Source: Pseudomonadota bacterium (GTDB lineage Bacteria > Pseudomonadota > Alphaproteobacteria > Rhizobiales > Beijerinckiaceae). From it: a DNA stretch of 5,152 nt. Positions 1 through 5,152 of the stretch are shown one piece after another; position 1 is the stretch's first letter; each line of letters starts with the position of its first letter. The stretch covers positions 1-5,152 of the forward strand of contig JAEXGT010000083.1 in the NCBI GenBank assembly GCA_023450615.1. Reading direction: 5' to 3'. The notes below the pieces were generated by a model, which saw only the letters and a program-made list of their open reading frames with translations, was not told the origin of the DNA and did not search any database. The position numbers were made by a program, and so were the translations under genes.

Positions 1-43
1 AAAATGAGGTGAGTGCGCCGATCAGGTCCATGTCAGGTTTCAT
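1..43 (-). CDS. Possible 5' end of a leftward gene (partial, unknown product)
   Basis: On the minus strand an ATG at 43-41 opens 14 codons that run to the window edge without a stop, reading MKPDMDLIGALTSF. It is preceded by AGGGG (minus-strand complement of 51-55) with a 7-base gap, which is good ribosome-binding-site spacing, and the codons look ordinary for a moderately high-G+C genome. The M-K-x-D-M-D-L-I opening loosely recalls the N-termini of small DUF2513-type proteins, but 14 residues cannot decide a family. The same frame stays open further upstream, to about position 230, but I saw no better start there. This is a weak call that rests on the start context alone. Confidence 0.35.
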   Translation of the reverse strand, partial: MKPDMDLIGALTSF

Positions 44-50
44 TGTTCTG

Positions 51-55
51 CCCCT
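51..55 (-). promoter_or_regulatory. Ribosome binding site for the left-edge gene
   Basis: The minus strand reads AGGGG here, 7 bases before the ATG at 43. It is the main reason for proposing a start codon at the left edge. Confidence 0.35.
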
Positions 56-232
56 ACGTTGTTGGCTAGAACTTATCCCTTCCCCCAAACCCTGTCTGCT
101 CTCCACCTGGGGAGTGGATTTTGTTACAATGCTGAAAATGCAGGGAAAACCAGCCCGAAACTGGCTCCTGATGTTCTTCGGAAGCGATAAAATCTCGGGG
201 CTCAGATCAAAAAATCCGTCCTTATCTGGCTG

Positions 233-250
233 AGGTCTCAAGACAGACCT
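233..250. repeat. Short inverted repeat (6-bp stem)
   Basis: AGGTCT at 233-238 and AGACCT at 245-250 form a perfect 6-bp stem with a 6-base loop. No T-tract follows on either strand, so it is not a standard terminator. Such a short stem may be chance. Confidence 0.3.
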
Positions 251-294
251 GACCCTGCCGCCAATCGCTCGAATCCTGTCCGAAAATTATCGGC

Positions 295-321
295 GCGCCT
301 TGCTCTTAATCGGCAAGGTGC
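295..321. repeat. 9-bp hairpin in the intergenic region
   Basis: GCGCCTTGC at 295-303 pairs with GCAAGGTGC at 313-321 around a 9-base loop. There are eight Watson-Crick pairs and one G-T pair, so the stem is fully paired in plus-strand RNA. There is no T-run after it. It could be an RNA structure or a protein site, and its role is unknown. Confidence 0.45.
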
Positions 322-366
322 TGCCCTGCCGGTGCCGAGACGCATCGACTAAAGTTGGCCCGAAGC

Positions 367-397
367 AGAATGCACGATTTTTGCTTTGCGTGCTTCT
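367..397. repeat. Bulged hairpin with T-rich loop
   Basis: GCACG at 372-376 pairs with CGTGC at 389-393. The stem continues outward with AGAA (367-370) against TTCT (394-397) once T371 is bulged out. The 12-base loop is T-rich. It lies upstream of the proposed promoter pair and has no terminator tract. Function is unknown. Confidence 0.35.
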
Positions 398-439
398 TCA
401 ATGACTTATGCGCCCTACACACGACTATTGATATATAGT

Positions 440-468
440 ATCATAGTGACAGGTTCCGTAGAAGTCAC
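440..468 (-). promoter_or_regulatory. Candidate leftward promoter overlapping the rightward one
   Basis: On the minus strand GTGACT (complement of 463-468, four of six to TTGACA) and TATGAT (complement of 440-445, five of six to TATAAT) are separated by 17 bases. It would fire toward the left edge with a leader of nearly 400 bases to the possible start at 43. It shares nearly all its bases with the rightward promoter because both are built on one inverted repeat. Confidence 0.35.
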
Positions 469-472
469 TATG
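442..472. repeat. Perfect 9-bp inverted repeat, possible operator
   Basis: CATAGTGAC at 442-450 and GTCACTATG at 464-472 are perfect inverted copies with a 13-base spacer. Two further outer pairs (439-440 with 474-475) match after one mismatch. The centre-to-centre distance of 22 bp is about two helical turns, which suits a dimeric regulator binding one face of DNA. It could equally be no more than the two symmetric promoters themselves. Confidence 0.45.
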
Positions 473-474
473 TT
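446..474 (+). promoter_or_regulatory. Candidate sigma-70-type promoter toward the histidine kinase
   Basis: GTGACA at 446-451 matches five of six positions of the TTGACA -35 box. TATGTT at 469-474 matches four of six positions of the -10 box, and the spacing is exactly 17 bases. Transcription would begin near 482 and give the kinase message a leader of about 170 bases. The -35 box is part of the inverted repeat at 442-472. This is a prediction from consensus matching only; alphaproteobacterial promoters often diverge from the E. coli consensus. Confidence 0.4.
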
Positions 475-507
475 ATAAAGAGTCATGTCGTGGCGGCCTG
501 CGATTAT

Positions 508-535
508 TCCTGAGAAGCTCGTTTGCATCTCAGGA
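508..535. repeat. Strong hairpin in the kinase leader
   Basis: TCCTGAGA at 508-515 pairs perfectly with TCTCAGGA at 528-535. After one A-A mismatch, GC (517-518) pairs with GC (525-526) around a 6-base loop. If transcription starts near 482, this hairpin sits early in the 5' leader of the kinase message, about 115 bases before its start codon. No T-tract follows in either direction, so it is not a normal intrinsic terminator. A role in RNA stability, translation control or protein binding is possible. Confidence 0.5.
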
Positions 536-650
536 TCAATCGCCGACCGCCGGGCGTAGGTCGATGCGGTGGAGGGAGTGTGAGCTTTTCGTTAATGGCG
601 TCTCAGATCGCAGCCTATCGTACCTCCGGCCATGTTTGCGGGTTTGAGGC

Positions 651-2651
651 ATGAGCACTGAAACCATTTCCCTGTCCGGCAGAGGCACGAATTCTGCGAT
701 GGGTCCGGATGTTCGGTCCGCCATCGAGGCTTGCTATTGGGAAGTGACCTCGCTTGGCGCGCCGGAGACATGGCCGCAATATCTGCGCACGCTCGTCAGC
801 CTGATGCTCGGTTCGCGCCAGCCCATGTTCATCCTATGGGGTGCGGATCGAACGATGATCTACAATCAGGGCTACGCATCCATTCTGGGGCACCGTCACC
901 CGAGGGCCTTGGGCCTGCCCTTCGCAGACGTCTGGCCTCATCTGGCACAAGAGGCGAGCGCCATCATCGACAAGGTTTCCGCAGGCAAAGCTGCTCACTT
1001 GGATGATCTGACATTCGTCGCGCGACGGACAGGCTATTCAGGCGAGGTACGGTACAGCTTCTCATGCACGCCCATCCATGGCGACGCTGAGCACGTAGCA
1101 GGTACCCTTTGGGTCTACGGCGCGACAGTGATGCAGGAGCGGGCCGAGCATCACCTGAGATTCCGACTCGAGCTCGATAAGCGGCTTCGCTACATCAACG
1201 ATCCCCGTAAGGTCATGGCCGTGACGGCGGAGATGCTCGGGCGCCACATGAACGCATCCCGTGTCAATTACGGTTATATCGAAGACACGCCAGACGGAGA
1301 GATCTTCATCGTCGAGCGGGATTGGACCGATGGAAAGGCGCCGAGCTTGGTCGGGCAATATCCTGTCGCGGCGTTCGGCGCTCCCCTTATTGAGATATTG
1401 AAGGTCGGGCATACCGTGTGCCTGCACGACGCCTTCGACGATCAGTTGACGGCGGGCGAGGGCATCGCCGCGACCTATGTCGCCATTGGTGCGCGTTCAG
1501 GCATCACGGTGCCCCTCATCAAGGGAGGCCGCATGGAGGCGGCCTTGCTCGTGCATCAGGTCGAGCCGCGCCACTGGCGTGAAGACGAAGAGCTTCTGGT
1601 GCGGCAGGTTGCCGAACGAACCTGGGAAGCGGTCGAGCGCGCGCGGATGGAGACCGCCCTGCGCGAGAGCGAAGAGCGGATGCGCGATATCCTGGAGAGC
1701 ATCAACGACGCTTTCTACGCGGTCGATCGCGAGTGGCGCTTCACCTATGTCAACCGCAAGACGGAAGAATTGTGGGGGCGCAAGCGTGAAGACCTTATGG
1801 GCAAGGTCTATTGGGACGAGTTCCCGAACATCGTCGGAAGTGAGCCTTACAGGGCTCACATGATGGCAATGGAAGGGCGGATTCCCATTCGCTTGGAAAC
1901 AATGGACGCCCTCAATCGACACTGGCTGGAGATCAGCATCTTCCCCACGTCGGATGGGGGGCTCTCCATCTATTTTCGCGATGTCTCAGATCGAAAGAAT
2001 GCGGAGGAGCACCAGGAGCTGCTGATCCACGAACTGAACCATCGGGTCAAAAACACTCTTGCAACCGTTCAGTCCATCGCAGCGCAGACTTTGCGCAATG
2101 CTGACGTAACGCAGGAATCGCGCATGGCCCTTGAGGCGCGTCTTTTCGCCCTTTCGAGGGCCCACGACGTTTTGACCCGCGAGAACTGGGAAGGCGCATC
2201 GCTGCGTGAAATTGTTGCGCAATCCATTGAACCCTATCGTGGGCTCGGCGAGAGCAGGTTGAATGCCGACGGGGCGGAGGTCCGCCTGTCGCCGCGCATG
2301 GCGCTTGCCATCTCCATGGCTCTGCAGGAGCTTGCGACCAATGCTGTAAAGCATGGTGCGCTCGCGAATGCATCGGGGCGGGTCGATATCACGTGGTCAT
2401 TGGATGTTTCCGTTGACCCAGCGCGCCTCCATCTGCGCTGGGAGGAGAAGGGCGGCGCACCCGTTCAGCCGCCGCAGCGCCGCGGCTTTGGAACTCGCCT
2501 TATCGAGCGGAGCCTGGCCTACGATCTGCAGGGCAATGTCAGGATCGATTTCGCCTCCAGCGGCGTCATCTGTACGATCGACGCTCCCATGGACGAAGGC
2601 GATCTGCCGGTTCGCAGGGGCATGCTCAAAAAATCCGCCTTTGCCGCTTAA
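651..2651 (+). CDS. PAS-GAF-PAS sensor histidine kinase, HWE family
   Basis: This 666-residue protein should autophosphorylate on histidine in response to an unknown signal and pass the phosphate to a response regulator. An N-terminal PAS fold spans about 25-160, a GAF domain about 172-330, a helical linker about 325-348 and a second PAS about 340-450. The kinase core follows. Its H-box is HELNHRVKN at 460-468, with H464 the likely phosphoacceptor. The N-box ELATNAVKHGAL (560-571) contains N564 and the family histidine H568. W597-x-E599 is the WxE that gives the HWE family its name, and GFGTRLIER (612-620) is the glycine-rich ATP-lid region. There are no membrane segments or signal peptide, so it should be cytoplasmic. 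No LOV cysteine motif is visible in the PAS domains and no receiver domain is fused. The ATG at 651 has GAGG at 646-649 but only one base of spacing; M17 (699) is a possible alternative start. HWE kinases in alphaproteobacteria often feed the general stress response, but no PhyR, NepR or sigma gene lies in the window, so that link is not shown. The family call is firm; the signal is unknown. Confidence 0.93.
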   Translation: MSTETISLSGRGTNSAMGPDVRSAIEACYWEVTSLGAPETWPQYLRTLVSLMLGSRQPMFILWGADRTMIYNQGYASILGHRHPRALGLPFADVWPHLAQEASAIIDKVSAGKAAHLDDLTFVARRTGYSGEVRYSFSCTPIHGDAEHVAGTLWVYGATVMQERAEHHLRFRLELDKRLRYINDPRKVMAVTAEMLGRHMNASRVNYGYIEDTPDGEIFIVERDWTDGKAPSLVGQYPVAAFGAPLIEILKVGHTVCLHDAFDDQLTAGEGIAATYVAIGARSGITVPLIKGGRMEAALLVHQVEPRHWREDEELLVRQVAERTWEAVERARMETALRESEERMRDILESINDAFYAVDREWRFTYVNRKTEELWGRKREDLMGKVYWDEFPNIVGSEPYRAHMMAMEGRIPIRLETMDALNRHWLEISIFPTSDGGLSIYFRDVSDRKNAEEHQELLIHELNHRVKNTLATVQSIAAQTLRNADVTQESRMALEARLFALSRAHDVLTRENWEGASLREIVAQSIEPYRGLGESRLNADGAEVRLSPRMALAISMALQELATNAVKHGALANASGRVDITWSLDVSVDPARLHLRWEEKGGAPVQPPQRRGFGTRLIERSLAYDLQGNVRIDFASSGVICTIDAPMDEGDLPVRRGMLKKSAFAA

Positions 2652-2653
2652 GG

Positions 2654-2775
2654 GCCAAGCTGTGAGGCGTATTTCGCAGGTGCCGATTTCTGCGCATGAC
2701 ATGAAAAGTGACCTCCCGCGCTTCTGACGGCGTGATCTTTCTTCGCCGTGCCGGCGCATCGAAGTACAGCTTGGC
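2654..2775. repeat. 122-bp segment bounded by perfect 10-bp inverted repeats
   Basis: GCCAAGCTGT at 2654-2663 and ACAGCTTGGC at 2766-2775 are perfect inverted copies enclosing 102 bp. The segment begins 2 bases after the kinase stop codon and ends before the DUF1194 gene. A smaller inverted repeat lies inside it (ACGGCG 2727-2732 with CGCCGT 2744-2749, 11-base loop). The minus strand has a 60-codon open frame across the segment (2808-2626) with no homology that I can name. The arrangement resembles a short non-autonomous repeat element of the kind scattered through rhizobial and Brucella genomes, but one copy cannot prove that, and chance is not excluded. Confidence 0.4.
2727..2749. repeat. 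Small hairpin between the kinase and DUF1194 genes
   Basis: ACGGCG at 2727-2732 pairs with CGCCGT at 2744-2749 around an 11-base pyrimidine-rich loop, about 75 bases after the kinase stop codon. There is no T-tract after the stem on the plus strand, so it is at best a weak terminator for the kinase transcript. Confidence 0.3.
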
Positions 2776-2824
2776 GCGTTGAGAGAAGGGCAAGGGGTAT
2801 GGCCGCATCGGCTGAGAGCAGGGG

Positions 2825-2830
2825 CGGAGG
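2825..2830 (+). promoter_or_regulatory. Ribosome binding site fixing the DUF1194 start
   Basis: CGGAGG lies 5 bases before the ATG at 2836. This favours that start over the in-frame TTG at 2779, which would put 19 unsuitable residues in front of a clean signal peptide. Confidence 0.7.
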
Positions 2831-2835
2831 TCGTC

Positions 2836-3642
2836 ATGCTGCGTCGTTTCTGGTGTTCTCTCGCGTATATCGCTCTTGCCTTCGGTTTTCTCGCGGGAGG
2901 AAGAGCTTCAGCCGAGCCCCAACTGGACTTGGCTCTGGTTCTCGCCGTTGACGTCTCCTCCTCCATGGAAGCAGAGGAACAGGGATTGCAGCGTGCCGGT
3001 TTCGTGGCAGCTTTCCGCTCTTCGCTGGTGCATGAAGCCATCCAGAACGGCGCATTGGGTCGGATCGCCGTCACATATGTGGAATGGTCCGGCGCCAAGG
3101 ATCAGACGGTGCTCGTGCCCTGGACCGTGATCGACGGGCCGGAGAAGGCCAGGGAGTTTTCCAATGTCCTCGCCAGTAAGCCGATACGGCAGGCAGGCAT
3201 GACCTCGATTTCCGGCATCATCGATTTAAGCCGCGATCTCTTCGATGATCTCGGCAGGATCTCGACACGGCGCGTCATCGACATTTCGGGCGACGGTCCC
3301 AATAACGATGGACGCAAGGTGGTGCTTGCACGCGATGAGGCTGTCGCCGACGGCATCGTCATCAACGGCTTGCCGATCATGTTCGGACGCACGCAGAACA
3401 GCCCGGAGATGGATGGGCTTGATATCTATTACCGTGAATGCGTCATCGGCGGTGCCGGCTCATTCATGATCCCCCTGCACGACCCTGAGCAATTCGCCAT
3501 GGTCATCCGCACCAAGATCATGCGGGAGATCGCCGATAATGCGGATCACCATCCAAAGCTCGTTCCAACCCAGGAGCGCATGAACTGCGTGACAGGCGAT
3601 AAGAAGAGTGACGACAATCCCAATATTCAAAAGAATCCGTAA
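2836..3642 (+). CDS. Exported DUF1194 (von Willebrand factor A-like) protein
   Basis: The 268-residue protein begins with a typical Sec signal peptide: MLRR, a hydrophobic stretch at about 5-20, then ASA ending at 26 as the likely cleavage site, leaving about 242 mature residues in the periplasm or outside. Right after it comes a hydrophobic beta strand and the MIDAS motif D39-V-S41-S-S43. T123 (in GMTSISG) and D153 (in ISGDGPNNDG) sit where the remaining metal ligands of a VWA fold are expected, so metal-dependent ligand binding is plausible. Two cysteines in the mature part (in YRECVIGG and MNCVTG) could form a disulfide. The C-terminal tail is polar and probably disordered. These features match DUF1194, a family common in Hyphomicrobiales whose role is not established. 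It is on the same strand as the kinase, 184 bp downstream, and may have its own promoter. Its stop lies 4 bp from the stop of the convergent esterase gene. The family call is good; the function is unknown. Confidence 0.88.
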   Translation: MLRRFWCSLAYIALAFGFLAGGRASAEPQLDLALVLAVDVSSSMEAEEQGLQRAGFVAAFRSSLVHEAIQNGALGRIAVTYVEWSGAKDQTVLVPWTVIDGPEKAREFSNVLASKPIRQAGMTSISGIIDLSRDLFDDLGRISTRRVIDISGDGPNNDGRKVVLARDEAVADGIVINGLPIMFGRTQNSPEMDGLDIYYRECVIGGAGSFMIPLHDPEQFAMVIRTKIMREIADNADHHPKLVPTQERMNCVTGDKKSDDNPNIQKNP

Positions 3643-3646
3643 CCTC

Positions 3647-4813
3647 TCACCGCATGAGGCCCGCACCCTTCAGGGCGTTCGCAATGACCTCTCCAATATC
3701 CAGAACCTTTGATGCGGCCGGCTTTGCGGGCGCCGCCACCTTCTGCTGTGGCGCAGGGACGGATTGGAACGAAGCGGTTTCCGGGATGGCGCTCGTCTTC
3801 TTCGAAATTACCTGTTCCGCCAGGCCAAAGAATTTAGCGGCGTTATAGCTCGACGAAATTCCGGCTTCCAGAAGGAATGGGCCTGCTGCGCCGTAATGGT
3901 TCTCTTCATCGCCTGTGGCAAGCGGCGTGCCGTGCGCCATGCCGGTGATCACATATTCTTCGATCACATCGTCTCCGGCAGCGTTCGTCCACACGCGGTG
4001 CGGATATCCGTTCACGATCTCGGTCCGGCTTGGTTGAGCGGGCAAGCCGTGGACGTCGGTCCATTGCTTGACGATCTCACCCGCATTCATGGGCTTCACC
4101 GTGGTATCCGCGCTGCCGTGCCAGATCGACACCTTCGGCCAAGGGCCGCGATGAGGAGAGGCATTGCGCACCAGGTTGCCCCACGCCGCTGCCGGTCTTT
4201 CCTGCCCCTGGAACATGGCCTCGAACGCTTCCGGGACGCTGGTGGCGCTTCGATAGGGCAGACCGGCGATGATGGCTCCGCCCGCAAACACATCCGGATA
4301 AGTGGCCAGCAAAGCGGCGGCCATCGCGCCGCCTGCCGACAAGCCGGTGACGAAGACACATTTCGGGTCGATGCCGTGGTCGCGGATAGCGCGTTCAACC
4401 ATCTGGCGGATCGAGGCTACCTCGCCCTGCTCACGGTCCGTGTCGCCGGTTTGAAACCAGTTGAAGCAGCGTTTGGGATTATTGGCCTCCTGCTGCTCAG
4501 GGAAGAGAACGACAAAGCCGTAGCGCTCGGCGAGGGTCGACCATCCGGAGCCGTGATCGTAACCCGCGGCGGTTTGTGTGCAGCCGTGGAGAACCACGAC
4601 GAGTCTAGGAGAGGAGGCAAGTTTCGGCGGCGCATAGGTGAACATGCGCAGATTGCCGGGATTGGCACCGAAATTGTGCGTTTCAACGAGGCGGCTGGAG
4701 ATCGGCTGTGAGGTTCCGGATGAAGCTGCGCTTGCGGCTCCAGCTTTCATCAATCCTTCCCATTGGCTGCGGTGCTTGGCCAATTGGCGGATCATAGTGC
4801 CTAAACGCTGCAT
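3647..4813 (-). CDS. PHB depolymerase-family esterase (alpha/beta-hydrolase, LpqC-like)
   Basis: This 388-residue protein is a serine hydrolase. Its domain at about 45-305 has the family strand and oxyanion segment LVVVLHGCTQTA (71-82), the nucleophile elbow G157-L-S159-A-G161, the likely acid D236 in WHGSADTTV, and the catalytic H294 in GMAHGTP. FPEQ (104-107) and CFNWF (116-120) are also typical of this family, which includes poly(3-hydroxyalkanoate) depolymerases, feruloyl and acetylxylan esterases and LpqC. The real substrate cannot be read from the sequence. No substrate-binding domain is seen. After about residue 335 comes an Ala/Pro/Lys-rich linker and a short C-terminal helix ending KGAGLMR. 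The N-terminus is basic and helical, not a clear signal peptide, so a cytoplasmic location is more likely than secretion. The ATG at 4813 is preceded only by a weak GAGAG (4822-4826 complement); M7 at 4795 is an alternative. It is monocistronic in the window and convergent with the DUF1194 gene. Confidence 0.9.
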   Translation of the reverse strand: MQRLGTMIRQLAKHRSQWEGLMKAGAASAASSGTSQPISSRLVETHNFGANPGNLRMFTYAPPKLASSPRLVVVLHGCTQTAAGYDHGSGWSTLAERYGFVVLFPEQQEANNPKRCFNWFQTGDTDREQGEVASIRQMVERAIRDHGIDPKCVFVTGLSAGGAMAAALLATYPDVFAGGAIIAGLPYRSATSVPEAFEAMFQGQERPAAAWGNLVRNASPHRGPWPKVSIWHGSADTTVKPMNAGEIVKQWTDVHGLPAQPSRTEIVNGYPHRVWTNAAGDDVIEEYVITGMAHGTPLATGDEENHYGAAGPFLLEAGISSSYNAAKFFGLAEQVISKKTSAIPETASFQSVPAPQQKVAAPAKPAASKVLDIGEVIANALKGAGLMR

Positions 4814-4883
4814 CGGGGCTATCTCTCAAAGAAAGTATGAAAGACTGATAACACCCGATGGTCTGTTTTGTTGCAACGCAAAA

Positions 4884-4893
4884 ACCATATGGT
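4884..4893. repeat. 10-bp palindrome upstream of the esterase
   Basis: ACCATATGGT is a perfect palindrome about 70 bp before the esterase start, in the position of a possible promoter or operator. No clear -35/-10 pair could be assigned around it on the minus strand, so any regulatory role is a guess. Confidence 0.3.
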
Positions 4894-4917
4894 GCGCCGC
4901 AATAAATCGTCACAGCT

Positions 4918-4951
4918 CCGTATTCCTGGCCGCCATCACTCAGGAATACGG
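4918..4951 (-). terminator. 11-bp hairpin just after the right-edge gene
   Basis: CCGTATTCCTG at 4918-4928 and CAGGAATACGG at 4941-4951 are perfect inverted copies with a 12-base loop. On the minus strand the hairpin begins 7 bases past the stop codon of the right-edge gene, which is terminator position. The sequence after it lacks a strong T-tract (only a weak ATTTATT about 10 bases on), so it may be a weak or factor-assisted terminator or an RNA 3'-end stabiliser. It also lies upstream of the esterase and could instead be an operator. Confidence 0.5.
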
Positions 4952-4958
4952 CGGTGCC

Positions 4959-5152
4959 TTAATTGACGGCGTATGAGGGCGTGTCGCCCATGAGAGCCGC
5001 CTTGGCGGCCAGCAGCAGCGCCTCACCGAGCTCGCGCGCATGCTCCGGCGTCATCGCCACCGGCAACTGCCGGCGCACGCCGCTCTCATACTCCTCCGGC
5101 GTCGTGGCCATCTCGATCACCATCATGGCATCGCGGCCATCGAGCGTGCCCA
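4959..5152 (-). CDS. C-terminal end of a leftward gene (partial, hypothetical)
   Basis: The minus strand is open from the window edge to a TAA at 4961-4959, giving at least 63 residues with no stop and strongly G/C-ending codons typical of real coding sequence. The last part reads ATTPEEYESGVRRQLPVA, then MTPEHARELGEALLLAAKAA and a polar tail ending SYAVN. The MTPEHARELGEALLLAAKAA stretch is predicted to be an amphipathic helix and resembles the C-terminal end of small conserved proteins in alphaproteobacteria, but I cannot name the family. The protein starts outside the window, so its length is unknown. It is on the same strand as the esterase, 145 bp upstream of it, with a hairpin between them that argues for separate transcripts. 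Confidence 0.7.
   Translation of the reverse strand, partial: GTLDGRDAMMVIEMATTPEEYESGVRRQLPVAMTPEHARELGEALLLAAKAALMGDTPSYAVN

Larger units (their letters stand above)
44..650. other. Long gene-poor intergenic region
   Basis: About 600 bp separate the possible leftward gene at the left edge from the rightward kinase. Short open frames exist (a GTG-started frame at 9-233 on the plus strand and one at 536-724 on the minus strand), but neither has a good ribosome binding site or a recognisable protein motif. The second overlaps the kinase start in antisense. The region is locally A+T-rich around 421-480 and holds several inverted repeats, listed separately. It probably serves as a shared regulatory region between divergent genes. 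I see no transposase remnant, tRNA or known riboswitch in it. Confidence 0.6.

Noticed and set aside
9..233. 74-codon GTG-started open frame on the plus strand
   Set aside because: No ribosome binding site, no recognisable motif and no coding-like composition; it also overlaps the better-supported leftward start at 43.
452..457. GGAAC-like sequence on the minus strand as an EcfG stress promoter
   Set aside because: No CGTT-type -10 element is found at the needed 16-17 base distance.
536..724. 62-codon minus-strand open frame across the kinase start
   Set aside because: Antisense to the kinase N-terminus with no motif; an ordinary shadow frame.
2626..2808. 60-codon minus-strand open frame over the inverted-repeat segment
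   Set aside because: Arginine-rich translation, no ribosome binding site and no nameable family; more likely a by-product of the repeat segment than a gene.
2779..2835. Upstream TTG start for the DUF1194 protein
   Set aside because: It would add 19 residues ahead of a typical signal peptide, while the ATG at 2836 has CGGAGG at the right distance.
2397..3098. 233-codon minus-strand open frame spanning two genes
   Set aside because: It lies antisense to the kinase C-terminus and the DUF1194 N-terminus, both of which have clear protein families, and its translation has no domain.
3764..4711. 315-codon plus-strand open frame antisense to the esterase
   Set aside because: Long antisense frames are common opposite G+C-rich genes; the minus-strand frame has an intact catalytic triad and this one has no motif.
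4870..4887. TTTTG/CAAAA inverted repeat with a central TTGCAA upstream of the esterase
   Set aside because: The arms are only 5 bp of simple sequence and the centres do not coincide; too likely by chance.
1..5152. CRISPR array, toxin-antitoxin pair, phage or transposase genes
   Set aside because: No regularly spaced direct repeats and no coding frame with motifs of those systems were found on either strand.

Overview
The window looks like chromosomal DNA of an alphaproteobacterium, probably Hyphomicrobiales (rhizobia/Brucella-like). The reasons are a moderately high G+C content with G/C-ending codons, an HWE-type sensor kinase, a secreted DUF1194 von Willebrand-type protein and a PHB-depolymerase-family esterase. 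The genus cannot be fixed from the sequence alone.

Layout from left to right. At the left edge there may be the first 14 codons of a leftward gene (43 to 1). Next comes about 600 bp without a convincing gene, holding several hairpins and a nearly symmetric pair of sigma-70-like promoter elements around 440-474. Three complete genes follow. The first (651-2651, +) is a cytoplasmic PAS-GAF-PAS histidine kinase of the HWE family. The second (2836-3642, +) is an exported protein with a metal-binding VWA-like (DUF1194) domain. The third (3647-4813, -) is an alpha/beta-hydrolase of the PHB depolymerase/LpqC esterase family, convergent with the second and separated from it by only 4 bp. At the right edge is the C-terminal end of another leftward gene (5152 to 4959), which stops just before an 11-bp inverted repeat that may end its transcript.

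The genes do not form an obvious pathway. The kinase has no response regulator beside it in the window, and its link to the DUF1194 gene is only shared strand, with a 184-bp gap that contains a 122-bp segment bounded by perfect 10-bp inverted repeats. The esterase is transcribed separately from the opposite strand. I see no tRNA, rRNA, CRISPR array, transposase or phage gene. The coding genes belong to known families and nothing here amounts to a clearly new system. The least explained parts are non-coding: the symmetric promoter/operator region, the leader hairpin before the kinase, and the inverted-repeat-bounded segment between the kinase and DUF1194 genes.
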